Positions 1-6,269 of a DNA stretch of 7,148 nucleotides are shown here, in pieces. The position numbers were made by a program, and so were the translations under genes. The stretch spans positions 1 through 7,148 of the forward strand of contig JANQSM010000194.1 in NCBI GenBank assembly GCA_028284025.1. Reading direction: 5' to 3'. A model generated the notes under the pieces. That model made no database searches. It saw only the letters and a list, made by a program, of their open reading frames with translations, and had not been told where the DNA came from. The stretch comes from Alphaproteobacteria bacterium. Lineage in GTDB: Bacteria; Pseudomonadota; Alphaproteobacteria; JANQSM01. Within the stretch, counting starts at the first letter, position 1. Each line of letters begins with the position of its first letter.

Positions 1-709
1 CCACCTGCAAAAATTCCTGCTGTGGGTGTTTACGGCCCCCTTGTGGCGGGACAGACGCAACCGAACCTTCCATGATTTTCAGTAAGGCTTGCTGCACCCC
101 TTCCCCGGAAACATCCCGGGTAATGGAAGGGTTGTCAGACTTGCGGGAAATTTTGTCAACTTCATCAATGTACACAATCCCGTGCTGGGCACGCTCAACA
201 TTATAATCAGCCGCCTGCAACAGTTTTAGAATAATATTTTCAACATCTTCCCCAACGTAACCCGCTTCGGTCAAGGTTGTGGCGTCTGCCATAGTAAAGG
301 GAACATCAATAATGCGTGCTAAAGTTTGTGCCAGCAAGGTTTTACCACACCCGGTTGGCCCCAGCATTAGAATGTTAGATTTGGCAATTTCGATATCATC
401 ACTGCCAGATGCAGATGTATGCTCTAACCGCTTATAGTGGTTGTGAACAGCCACAGACAGAACGCGTTTAGCATGGGCCTGGCCAATAACATAATCATTT
501 AGAGTATCCAAAATCTCTTGTGGAGAAGGCACACCGGAATCAGACTTGGCAACAGATGTTTTATCTTCTTCCTTGATGATATCCATGCATAGCTCAACGC
601 ATTCATCGCAAATGAAAACCGTTGGTCCAGCGATTAGCTTCTTAACCTCATGTTGGCTTTTTCCGCAGAAAGAACAGTACAATGTATTTTTATCGGAAGA
701 TTTGCTCAT
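1..709 (-). CDS. clpX: ATP-dependent Clp protease ATP-binding subunit ClpX (N-terminal 236 residues, cut by window edge)
   Basis: ClpX is the hexameric AAA+ unfoldase that recognises tagged or misfolded proteins in the cytoplasm and threads them into the ClpP chamber. The visible part begins with the zinc-binding dimerisation domain, with Cys12-x2-Cys15 and Cys34-x2-Cys37. The AAA+ module follows: Walker A GPTGCGKT at residues 117-124, the pore-1 loop GYVG at 150-153, and Walker B ending in Asp182-Glu183. The stretch after Walker B ([19 protein letters not shown]) is near-invariant in ClpX. All key residues are intact. The ATG at 709 is preceded by AGGA with a 6-7 nt gap. The gene runs off the left edge, so the second half of the AAA+ module and the sensor-2 region are not seen. 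It lies 187 bp downstream of clpP on the same strand, the usual order; lon often follows in this group, but that lies outside the window. Identification is secure. Confidence 0.97.
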   Translation of the reverse strand, partial: MSKSSDKNTLYCSFCGKSQHEVKKLIAGPTVFICDECVELCMDIIKEEDKTSVAKSDSGVPSPQEILDTLNDYVIGQAHAKRVLSVAVHNHYKRLEHTSASGSDDIEIAKSNILMLGPTGCGKTLLAQTLARIIDVPFTMADATTLTEAGYVGEDVENIILKLLQAADYNVERAQHGIVYIDEVDKISRKSDNPSITRDVSGEGVQQALLKIMEGSVASVPPQGGRKHPQQEFLQV

Positions 710-813
710 TTTTTGTCCTGATGTGGTTGTTTCTCTATCCTTATACTCTCAATTTAACGCCTTTGGCAGCTGTTTCAATACAAATTGGGGCCAGCAAATA
801 ACCTTTTGATACA

Positions 814-819
814 ATTATA
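814..819 (-). promoter_or_regulatory. Possible -10 element for clpX
   Basis: On the minus strand this reads TATAAT, a perfect -10 hexamer, about 105 nt upstream of the clpX ATG. No convincing -35 element lies 16-18 nt upstream, so this is a weak call. It would allow clpX to be transcribed separately from clpP, as in many bacteria. Confidence 0.3.
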
Positions 820-864
820 GTTTACCAGCAACTCTTAAAGAAGTGCTTAATAAAACATGAACAA

Positions 865-883
865 AAAGTAATATTATTACTTT
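865..883 (-). terminator. AT-rich palindrome after clpP, possible weak terminator or attenuator
   Basis: On the minus strand, 13 nt past the clpP stop, AAAGTAAT - AAT - ATTACTTT forms an 8-bp hairpin with a 3-nt loop. It runs into a five-T stretch that includes the last stem bases. Position and orientation suit an intrinsic terminator for the tig-clpP transcript. The stem has only one G-C pair, so it would be weak and could instead be an operator-like palindrome. Confidence 0.35.
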
Positions 884-896
884 GTTATTCTAAAGT

Positions 897-1535
897 TTAA
901 CTCTTGCTGCCTGCCTGGTCCGAGCGGCTTTTGATCACGTTGTCTACAATACCAAAGCTTTTGGCTTCTTCAGGAGACATGAACGTATCCCGTTCCATTA
1001 CGCCTTCCACTTGCTTTAAGGTTTTGCCAGTGTGATGAACGTAAATCTTATTTAAACGTTCCCGTAACTGAATAATCTCCTTAGCATGAATTTCAATGTC
1101 ACTCACCTGACCCTGGAACCCACCGGAAGGTTGGTGTGTCATCACGCGGGCATTAGGCAAGATATACCGTTTGCCAGCAGACCCTGCCGTTAAGAGCAAA
1201 GATCCCATTGAAGCAGCTTGCCCGAAACACAAGGTCGCCACGTCACACTTGATGTACTGCATGGTATCATAAATAGCCAGGCCGGAAGTCACAACACCGC
1301 CGGGTGAATTGATATAAATAGAGATATCTTTGCCCGGGTTTTCAGATTCCAGGAATAAAAGTTGGGCACAAATCAAAACTGCCATTTCGTCATAGACCTG
1401 GCCAGTCAGGAAAATAATGCGTTCTTTTAATAGACGGGAATAAATGTCATAGGACCGTTCCCCGCGGCTGGTTTGTTCCACCACGATTGGCACCAAATTA
1501 GACATTTCTTCGGCAAACTTTTCGTATTCACTCAT
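897..1535 (-). CDS. clpP: ATP-dependent Clp protease proteolytic subunit ClpP
   Basis: ClpP is the serine peptidase that assembles as a 14-mer barrel and degrades proteins delivered by ClpX (and by ClpA where present). The protein is 212 residues, a normal family length. The catalytic triad is complete: Ser109 in GQAASMG, His134 in MTHQPSGG and Asp183 in [11 protein letters not shown]. The substrate-binding strand INSPGG is at 75-80. The ATG at 1535 is chosen because GAGGT lies about 8 nt upstream; an in-frame TTG at 1559 would add eight residues but would place this ribosome site inside the coding region. A short N-terminal peptide precedes the conserved [22 protein letters not shown] segment and may be a cleaved propeptide, as in other ClpPs. 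It lies 64 bp downstream of tig with no clear promoter between, so cotranscription with tig is likely. Confidence 0.97.
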   Translation of the reverse strand: MSEYEKFAEEMSNLVPIVVEQTSRGERSYDIYSRLLKERIIFLTGQVYDEMAVLICAQLLFLESENPGKDISIYINSPGGVVTSGLAIYDTMQYIKCDVATLCFGQAASMGSLLLTAGSAGKRYILPNARVMTHQPSGGFQGQVSDIEIHAKEIIQLRERLNKIYVHHTGKTLKQVEGVMERDTFMSPEEAKSFGIVDNVIKSRSDQAGSKS

Positions 1536-1599
1536 ATGCAAGACCTCATGATTTAACAATTTTTTCTATTAGAGCCTAAAGTCAGACAGGCATCAAGCC

Positions 1600-3132
1600 T
1601 TAAGATTTCTTAGACGACTTTTTGGCTGTTGATTTTTTTGCAGCAGTCTTTTTCGCAGGCTTCTTGGCCGCTGGTTTTTTCGCCGTTGAAGCCTTTTTCT
1701 TGGTTGTTTGTTGGCCCGCTGGCTTGCTGGAAGCTGCTTTTTTGGTTGTGGCTTTTTTGCCTGTTTTTTTGGCCCCATGATCGTGATCATGATCTTCGGC
1801 AAACAAAGCATCACTGGAAACAGTTTTTTCCTTAATTTCAGCCTGTTCCAGAATATAGTCTACGACCTTATCTTCCAGAATCGGGGCACTTAGAGAAGCT
1901 GCCGCCTGCGGGTTATTCTGGAAATATTCCAGCACTTTCTGTTCTTGACCAGGATAATTCTGGGCTTCACGTAGCACTGCCTGGCGAATTTCATCATCAT
2001 TCACTTGCAAACCTTCGATACGGCCTACTTCGGCAAGCACAAGACCCAGACGAACCCGACGAACCGCAATACCTTCCAGTTCTTTGCGGGTTTTGGTGTC
2101 AATATCCTGATCTCCGGCTTTACTATTATCCTGATCCACAGCTTGTTGCATCGCCGCCTCAGGGTTTTGTGACTGTTTGTATTGTTGGGTAATGTTTTGT
2201 AATTCGGCCTGATATAACCCTTGTGGAAGATCAAAGTCATATTTTGTAGCCAACTCATCCAACAATGCACGCTTTAGCTTCATGCGCGATGCGCCGGAAA
2301 ATTCAGCTTCAATATGTTCCTCAATACCAGAACGCAACGCATCCATATCTTTAAAGCCGGCCTTGACCGCCAGCTCGTCATCCAGTTTGGGATCTTCCAG
2401 CTTGCAGATTTCTTTCAAGGTAATTTCAAAAACAGCCTTCTTCCCGGCGACAGCTTTGCTGCCATAATCCTCAGGAAAGTTCACATCCACTTTTGTAGTG
2501 CCTCCGGCTTTCATGCCTTTAACGCCAGCTTCAAATTCTGGCAAGAACCGCTGCGCTCCTACATGAATCTGGGTATCTGTCCCCGAACCACCAGAAAATT
2601 CTTCTCCGTCAATGCGACCGACAAAATCAATAATCGCGACATCCCCCTCCTTGGCGGCGCGCTTTTCTTTGATGGGTTTAGGCTCTTTAAACTGTTCAGC
2701 AAAGCGGTTTAAAGCATCATTGATCTCTTTGTCCGTAACCTTGGCCACAGGTTTTTCAAGCTTAATCTTCTTGAAATCTACAATTTTAAAATCCGGGATC
2801 AATTCTACCGTCAAAGTATATTCCAGATCTTTACCATCATCAAAGGCCTCTACCTTAATGCGTGGCTGGCTGGCAGCACGCAACTTTTCATCATTGATTG
2901 CTTTTTGCGATGTCTCCTGGATGACGCCTTCCAGAACTTCACCCATCACCCGTTGGCCAAACTTTTGTTTCAAAATTGGCATAGGCACTTTGCCAGGGCG
3001 AAAGCCAGGCAGTTTGGCTTCCTGTCCCACCTGTTGCAGGCGGTAGGCCAACCGTTCATTAATGGTTTTGGCTGGAACTGTGACTCTGTACTCGTGTTTC
3101 AGGTCTTCTTTTTTTACAACGCTAACTTTCAT
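1600..3132 (-). CDS. tig: Trigger factor, ribosome-associated chaperone and prolyl isomerase, with long Lys/Ala-rich C-terminal tail
   Basis: Trigger factor binds ribosomal protein uL23 at the exit tunnel and shields nascent chains. The protein is 510 residues against about 430 in E. coli. The N-terminal ribosome-binding domain (about 1-145) carries the signature GFRPGKVP at 43-50. The FKBP-type prolyl isomerase domain spans about 155-245 (GDVAIIDFVGRIDGEEF, FPEDYG). The C-terminal chaperone domain runs to about 440. After that comes an acidic/histidine cluster, DHDHDHG at 447-453, and then a basic tail (455-510) with 22 lysines in 56 residues, otherwise almost only Ala, Thr, Ser, Pro, Gly and Gln. 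The tail resembles the histone-H1-like AAKK repeats found on some bacterial nucleic-acid-binding proteins; its role here is unknown. The ATG at 3132 has only a weak ribosome site. A good promoter lies upstream at 3176-3204, and clpP follows. Confidence 0.97.
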   Translation of the reverse strand: MKVSVVKKEDLKHEYRVTVPAKTINERLAYRLQQVGQEAKLPGFRPGKVPMPILKQKFGQRVMGEVLEGVIQETSQKAINDEKLRAASQPRIKVEAFDDGKDLEYTLTVELIPDFKIVDFKKIKLEKPVAKVTDKEINDALNRFAEQFKEPKPIKEKRAAKEGDVAIIDFVGRIDGEEFSGGSGTDTQIHVGAQRFLPEFEAGVKGMKAGGTTKVDVNFPEDYGSKAVAGKKAVFEITLKEICKLEDPKLDDELAVKAGFKDMDALRSGIEEHIEAEFSGASRMKLKRALLDELATKYDFDLPQGLYQAELQNITQQYKQSQNPEAAMQQAVDQDNSKAGDQDIDTKTRKELEGIAVRRVRLGLVLAEVGRIEGLQVNDDEIRQAVLREAQNYPGQEQKVLEYFQNNPQAAASLSAPILEDKVVDYILEQAEIKEKTVSSDALFAEDHDHDHGAKKTGKKATTKKAASSKPAGQQTTKKKASTAKKPAAKKPAKKTAAKKSTAKKSSKKS

Positions 3133-3169
3133 TAATCCGCTTTCTTGCTTTAAGTGTTATTTGATGAAC

Positions 3170-3189
3170 ATAGGCATTAGAGCGCCTAT
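3170..3189. repeat. Inverted repeat across the tig -10 element
   Basis: ATAGGC (3170-3175) and GCCTAT (3184-3189) form perfect 6-bp arms around an 8-nt centre that contains the predicted tig -10 hexamer. The placement fits an operator for a dimeric repressor, but no regulator is identified and the arms are short. Confidence 0.35.
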
Positions 3190-3204
3190 CGAGGCCCTTT
3201 TCAA
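3176..3204 (-). promoter_or_regulatory. Sigma70-like promoter for tig
   Basis: On the minus strand the -35 is TTGAAA (3204-3199, 5 of 6 to TTGACA) and the -10 is TCTAAT (3181-3176, 5 of 6 to TATAAT), separated by exactly 17 nt. Transcription would start near 3169, giving a leader of about 37 nt before the tig ATG. The -35 also contains CTTGAA, the core shared by heat-shock sigma32 promoters, but the -10 is of the housekeeping type. Confidence 0.65.
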
Positions 3205-3282
3205 GTGTGATACACCTTTTTATACACCAGATCAAATATTTTGCTGATTTTTGGAGACAAAACGGCACTTTATCTTTTTCGG

Positions 3283-3310
3283 TTGCGTAAGGAAAATTGA
3301 GATCTATAAT
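3283..3310 (+). promoter_or_regulatory. Promoter for the divergent hypothetical gene
   Basis: A perfect TATAAT at 3305-3310 is preceded 16 nt upstream by TTGCGT (3283-3288), a weak match to the -35 consensus. The predicted start near 3317 gives a leader of about 37 nt to the ATG at 3354. The same 221-bp gap holds the tig promoter in the opposite direction; the two are separated by about 80 bp. Confidence 0.55.
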
Positions 3311-3353
3311 CAACACCGAAAAACATAACATATACAGGACAGGAGATACCCCA

Positions 3354-4133
3354 ATGACCATAGCCGCCTCAGAAAAACCTCGCACCATTAAAGAACTTAT
3401 TGATGGTTTGCAGGAAGGCACTTCTTATATCACAACCGCTGATGATCTTAATATGATGTGCGAAATACTGTCTACTGGTGCAACTTCTGACCAAGTTCAG
3501 GCAATTTTCGAACCAGAAAATGAAAGAGCACTTCGACGTATAGCTAATCTTTTCACCTTTTCTACAGGATTTTCTAGTCCTGTATTTAATGAATTTGATC
3601 TGTTCTGTAGATTTGCACAAGAAATTTTTAACAAAGTTACTGCACATCAAGCATTCATTCTTCTAACCCATTCTTGGTGCAATAAAATTTCTGAAAAATT
3701 TGTCCAAGTCCCTGCTCTGACTAGGTTACTCGACCAAAAACTCTGTGGGGATGACACAATTGAAACATTACCATTTTTCTCTCCAGCAGCACAAAAAGAA
3801 ACAACCGGAACCCATCCAACTCTTCTATTCGCTGCGCATACAGCAATAGCTGTTGACTTTTTGCTCAAACAGATAAGTGACCCTGCAACCCGCTTAGAAT
3901 ACCTAAATATTGTAAATGAAGTGGGCCAGACAGCAGATTCATATGTCCCCCCCGCTGCTCATGCGCGAATTCATCATCACCGTGCCCAATTAAAACAGCT
4001 TCTGCGCCAGGGACCAGTACAAATTTTTTCTGGAGGGCAGGTAAGCGAGTCTATGCTACTTACCCCAGATGCCCCGGCCCACATGAACGGGGCTATTATC
4101 GGGCCAAATGGATTTCTAACAAAAGCAAGATAA
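3354..4133 (+). CDS. Hypothetical protein, 259 residues, no recognised family
   Basis: I do not recognise this protein. It is accepted as a gene because it is a long open frame with its own TATAAT promoter and AGGAGA 7 nt before the ATG at 3354; a further upstream in-frame TTG at 3297 lacks such support and overlaps the promoter. The product looks soluble and mostly helical: no signal peptide, no membrane-length hydrophobic segment and no known catalytic motif. Visible features are a hydrophobic central region (about 60-175) with scattered cysteines (36, 85, 109, 131), a His-rich stretch RIHHHR at 205-210, and a Gly/Pro-rich C-terminus. It is the only plus-strand gene between tig and the DUF2000-GNAT pair, and its central part looks more AT-rich than tig or the Clp genes. 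It may be lineage-specific or acquired. No function is proposed. Confidence 0.75.
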   Translation: MTIAASEKPRTIKELIDGLQEGTSYITTADDLNMMCEILSTGATSDQVQAIFEPENERALRRIANLFTFSTGFSSPVFNEFDLFCRFAQEIFNKVTAHQAFILLTHSWCNKISEKFVQVPALTRLLDQKLCGDDTIETLPFFSPAAQKETTGTHPTLLFAAHTAIAVDFLLKQISDPATRLEYLNIVNEVGQTADSYVPPAAHARIHHHRAQLKQLLRQGPVQIFSGGQVSESMLLTPDAPAHMNGAIIGPNGFLTKAR

Positions 4134-4160
4134 GGCTCCCTGGCCTTACCTGACGAAGCT

Positions 4161-4181
4161 AATTTTGGTTTAATCAAAATT
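4161..4181. terminator. Weak hairpin between convergent genes
   Basis: AATTTTG (4161-4167) and CAAAATT (4175-4181) form a 7-bp AT-rich stem around a 7-nt loop, in the 69-bp gap between the converging hypothetical gene and GNAT gene. The arms supply short T-rich runs on either strand, so it could act bidirectionally. A second 6-bp hairpin (TAAGGC/GCCTTA, starting at the stop codon at 4131) has no T-run after it. Both are weak. Confidence 0.3.
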
Positions 4182-4202
4182 TGAGAAGTTATAAGTATAG
4201 CT

Positions 4203-4661
4203 TCAAATATTCATTGTCATACCAACGTGCGTAGGGCTGAACCCTTGCGCTTGATAAAAGCGGTGTGCATCTGGTCGATCTGTATTTGTAATCAATGTTA
4301 TTTTTTTACAATCTGCGGCTTTGGCTTCAGCAATACAAAAATCAACAAGTTGCTTTCCATACCCTTTACTGCGATATTCAGAATCAATTCTCATGCCTGA
4401 TATTTGCGCTCTTTTACATCCGAAAATGCTGATGTGAGGTGTGAAAGATAGCTCAACAAATCCGATAATTTTGTGGTTCAGTTCCAACAAAATAAGATGG
4501 GTATTTTGAGTTTTCTGAATTTCACCGAAAGCCTTTTTATATTCCTGCGCAAGAGGTTCACCTGGACGCTCGTGCGTTTTTCCCAGATGATCGTCATACA
4601 AAAGTTCAACAATACGAGGAATATCCTTAAAAGTTGCAGTTCGGAAGTTCACGTTTGTCAT
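4203..4661 (-). CDS. GNAT family N-acetyltransferase
   Basis: The 152-residue protein has the single-domain GNAT fold, which transfers an acetyl group from acetyl-CoA to an amine on a small molecule or protein. Motif A is clear: a strand ending near GMRIDSEYR, followed by the acetyl-CoA pyrophosphate loop RSKGYGK at 97-103 (the family Q/R-x-x-G-x-G/A pattern). Motif B is AHRFYQAQGF at 132-141. The N-terminal FRTATFKDIPRIVELL is typical of the first strand and helix, and the C-terminal HVGM is common in this subgroup. The ATG at 4661 lies 29 bp downstream of the DUF2000 stop on the same strand with no strong ribosome site, so translational coupling or cotranscription is likely. The substrate cannot be told from sequence. 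Confidence 0.9.
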   Translation of the reverse strand: MTNVNFRTATFKDIPRIVELLYDDHLGKTHERPGEPLAQEYKKAFGEIQKTQNTHLILLELNHKIIGFVELSFTPHISIFGCKRAQISGMRIDSEYRSKGYGKQLVDFCIAEAKAADCKKITLITNTDRPDAHRFYQAQGFSPTHVGMTMNI

Positions 4662-4690
4662 TGGCTGAGTTTGATCTATCCCACAAAGGC

Positions 4691-5122
4691 CTATTGCCAG
4701 AGCGAAAGGCGTTTCGTGTATTCACGAAGCTGAAGATTTTCACCAAATGCACAGGCACCAAAGTAATTTATTTCTTCAGTAGGCCTTTCGTTTGTTCGCT
4801 TGTGCTGGTCAACATATGTGCCTTCAATCATAGTATCTAGGAAACAAACTGTTGGCATGCCAGCTCCCTTTGCGTTTTGAGCAAATTTTCGGACTTCGCC
4901 TTTCTTACCTTTCATGATGATCATCGGTAGGTCAGAAATTGAAGGATAAATCTGCCCATTTTTATCGGTATAGTCTTGGAATCTTAAATTTTTAACTTCC
5001 CCTTTTTCGGCAATAAGTGCGCTTAAACCTGCCATCATATGAGCAATAGCATTCATTGCTCTACCTGGTTCAAGTGTTTTATCTAACGCAACAATTACCC
5101 GATGTGTCAATTCGTCTGCCAT
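4691..5122 (-). CDS. DUF2000 family protein
   Basis: This 143-residue protein matches my recollection of the DUF2000 family, which is related in fold to type-2 peptidyl-tRNA hydrolases; the biochemical role of DUF2000 itself is not established. Family-like stretches are the N-terminal strand and helix (VIVALDKTLEPGRAMNAIAH, 9-28), the central LPMIIMKGKKGEVRKF (65-80), the segment LDTMIEGTYVDQ (95-106) with its following helix, and the ending FGACAFG...TKRLSLWQ. The ATG at 5122 is preceded by GGAGG with a 7-nt spacer, a near-perfect ribosome site. An upstream in-frame ATG at 5191 would add 23 residues, but those codons lie in the tRNA-Leu remnant and are rejected. It probably forms a two-gene unit with the GNAT gene. 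The family call is from memory, not a search. Confidence 0.85.
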   Translation of the reverse strand: MADELTHRVIVALDKTLEPGRAMNAIAHMMAGLSALIAEKGEVKNLRFQDYTDKNGQIYPSISDLPMIIMKGKKGEVRKFAQNAKGAGMPTVCFLDTMIEGTYVDQHKRTNERPTEEINYFGACAFGENLQLREYTKRLSLWQ

Positions 5123-5150
5123 AAATTTACCTCCATAATTTTTTGAAGAA

Positions 5151-5202
5151 TGGTGCGGTGGAGGGACTTGAACCCCCATGCCGTTAAGCACTAGAACCTA
5201 AA
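5151..5202 (-). repeat. Decayed duplicate of the tRNA-Leu 3' half, candidate attachment-site remnant
   Basis: These 52 bases repeat, in the same orientation, the 3' part of the intact tRNA-Leu at 6269-6321 (53 bases), from the anticodon loop through variable arm and T-arm to the CCA end. The only difference is loss of one base in the acceptor strand (GCGGGTG becomes GCGGTG on the plus strand). Identity stops inside the anticodon loop, after CCTAAA. The upstream sequence does not supply a matching acceptor strand, so this is not a working tRNA. An exact break within the anticodon loop and a copy reaching the tRNA 3' end is the form left by tyrosine-recombinase integration into tRNA genes. Confidence 0.88.
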
Positions 5203-5249
5203 CGTAGTTCATCTAATGCTTTACCAACTTTTATGCCCTCTTTATCCAT
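5184..5249 (-). other. Short open frame of 21 codons running into the tRNA remnant
   Basis: From the ATG at 5249 the frame begins MDKEGIKVGKALDELRL and ends at a TAA inside the tRNA-Leu remnant. The first 15 or so codons look protein-like in composition, and the last few are read from tRNA sequence. It has no clear ribosome site. It may be the broken start of a gene whose remainder was lost or displaced at the junction, or chance. Confidence 0.3.
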
Positions 5250-5289
5250 ATAAATCAACGCTTTTGTTCAATTTAATCTATCCCGCAAA

Positions 5290-5314
5290 AACCCTCAGGG
5301 TGCGCGTGAGGGTT
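5290..5314 (-). terminator. Intrinsic terminator of the permease gene
   Basis: On the minus strand AACCCTCA (5314-5307) and TGAGGGTT (5297-5290) form an 8-bp stem with a 9-nt loop, followed directly by more Ts (a run of five including the last two stem bases) and then GCGGG. It begins 22 nt after the permease stop codon. Stem strength, T-run and position all fit Rho-independent termination. Confidence 0.75.
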
Positions 5315-5336
5315 CAATGAAGGTAAGGGTGTACCC

Positions 5337-6218
5337 TCATGTCTCAATGCTTCTCTTCTTTCTATGAACCAGATAGAGTGAGGCAACTACAATACCTGCT
5401 CCCACATATTGAATGGTTTCCATAGATTCATTCGCTAAAACAGTAGCCAAGAAAATTGCAAAAATTGGCTCAAGATTGTTCACGTTGCTAAATTTGACAG
5501 AGCCAATAAACTTAAGAGCGTACCCCGTTGCTAAACCAGTGCAAACAGATATTACAATAACAATAGCCATTATGTGCCATGGCCCTGGCTGCCAGCCAAC
5601 ATATAGCATGTATCCCGTTACAGGAAAAAAGAAGAACAGTCCCCAATGGGTGGAATACACTGGCTGGGCAATATTTTGTACAATTTGTCGCTGCACCACT
5701 AAGTTAGATCCCATACACAAAGCTGATAATGCAGCCAAGAAGATACCCCACATCTCCGCTATATTAAAATCAGGCCCAACAACCAAAATTAGCCCCACAA
5801 AAGCAATCAGCATGCCTTGCACCTGACGATAGCTAACGTCATCCCCTTTCACCTTAAACTCGATCAAAACCGTCACAATTGGATAGGTAAAAAAGATAAT
5901 GATCATCAGTGAAACGTCGATATGATCAACTGCTTGATAATAAGCCAACCATAAAATCAAATTGATAAAGCTTAAAAAATGCACTTTTTTAAAGTTTGCA
6001 CGATCAAGAATTAATGATTGCTTCATTAAGATTGCAATAATCGGCGAGGCAATCAGCGCCACAGATACTGATCTTAAAAATAGAAACGTTGCCACATTAC
6101 CACCGCCCTCATAGTACAATTTGGCTAGTACTGGCAAAATGCCATAACCAAAGGCACATACAAAAGCGCAAAAATAACCGATGTAAATCGTGGGAATAGA
6201 GTGGAGAAAGTTTTTCAT
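5337..6218 (-). CDS. DMT superfamily (EamA-type) permease
   Basis: An inner-membrane protein of 293 residues, normal for the drug/metabolite transporter superfamily, whose members mostly export amino acids, metabolites or drugs. It shows about ten hydrophobic segments in two EamA repeats. The first opens with FCAFVCAFGYGILPVLAKLYY (16-36) and closes near FFTYPIVTVLIEF (109-121). The second starts near MWGIFLAALSALCMGSNL and closes with the conserved NNLEPIFAIFLATVLANES (247-265). The C-terminal HRKKR is cytoplasmic-type. The ATG at 6218 is chosen because AAGGAG stands just before it, though with a short 3-nt gap; an ATG at 6230 and a GTG at 6236 are in frame but lack a ribosome site. The gene starts 50 bp after the tRNA-Leu with no clear promoter of its own, and ends at a good terminator. 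The substrate is unknown. Confidence 0.92.
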   Translation of the reverse strand: MKNFLHSIPTIYIGYFCAFVCAFGYGILPVLAKLYYEGGGNVATFLFLRSVSVALIASPIIAILMKQSLILDRANFKKVHFLSFINLILWLAYYQAVDHIDVSLMIIIFFTYPIVTVLIEFKVKGDDVSYRQVQGMLIAFVGLILVVGPDFNIAEMWGIFLAALSALCMGSNLVVQRQIVQNIAQPVYSTHWGLFFFFPVTGYMLYVGWQPGPWHIMAIVIVISVCTGLATGYALKFIGSVKFSNVNNLEPIFAIFLATVLANESMETIQYVGAGIVVASLYLVHRKKRSIET

Positions 6219-6250
6219 ACTCTCCTTCATTTGCACCGGAGAGCGCTATT

Positions 6251-6269
6251 ATTTTCTAAAGGAGAAAAT
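6251..6269 (-). other. Hairpin directly after tRNA-Leu
   Basis: ATTTTCT (6251-6257) and AGAAAAT (6263-6269) form a 7-bp AT-rich stem with a 5-nt loop that begins at the last base of the tRNA CCA. No T-run follows on the minus strand, so it is unlikely to terminate well. It may mark the 3' processing junction between tRNA and permease message. Confidence 0.3.

Noticed and set aside
546..809. Plus-strand open frame opposite the clpX start
   Set aside because: It is antisense to well-conserved clpX codons and has no recognisable protein character.
1536..1559. TTG start adding eight residues to ClpP
   Set aside because: The GAGGT ribosome site serving the ATG at 1535 would then lie inside the coding region, and the residues match nothing typical of ClpP.
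1593..1814. Arg/Lys-rich open frame overlapping the tig tail
   Set aside because: It is the alternative-frame reading of the Lys/Ala repeat region and has no ribosome site; the trigger factor frame explains the sequence.
2314..3046. Plus-strand frames opposite tig
   Set aside because: They mirror codon structure of the conserved chaperone gene, overlap one another, and lack promoters or ribosome sites.
3297..3353. TTG start for the hypothetical protein
   Set aside because: It overlaps the predicted -10 element and lacks the clear AGGAGA site seen before the ATG at 3354.
5123..5191. N-terminal extension of the DUF2000 protein to an ATG at 5191
   Set aside because: The extra codons are read from the tRNA-Leu remnant, while the ATG at 5122 has a near-perfect GGAGG ribosome site and begins at the family's usual N-terminus.
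5151..5240. A second functional tRNA gene
   Set aside because: The upstream half has no acceptor strand complementary to the copied 3' end, the anticodon stem is mismatched, and the acceptor has lost one base.
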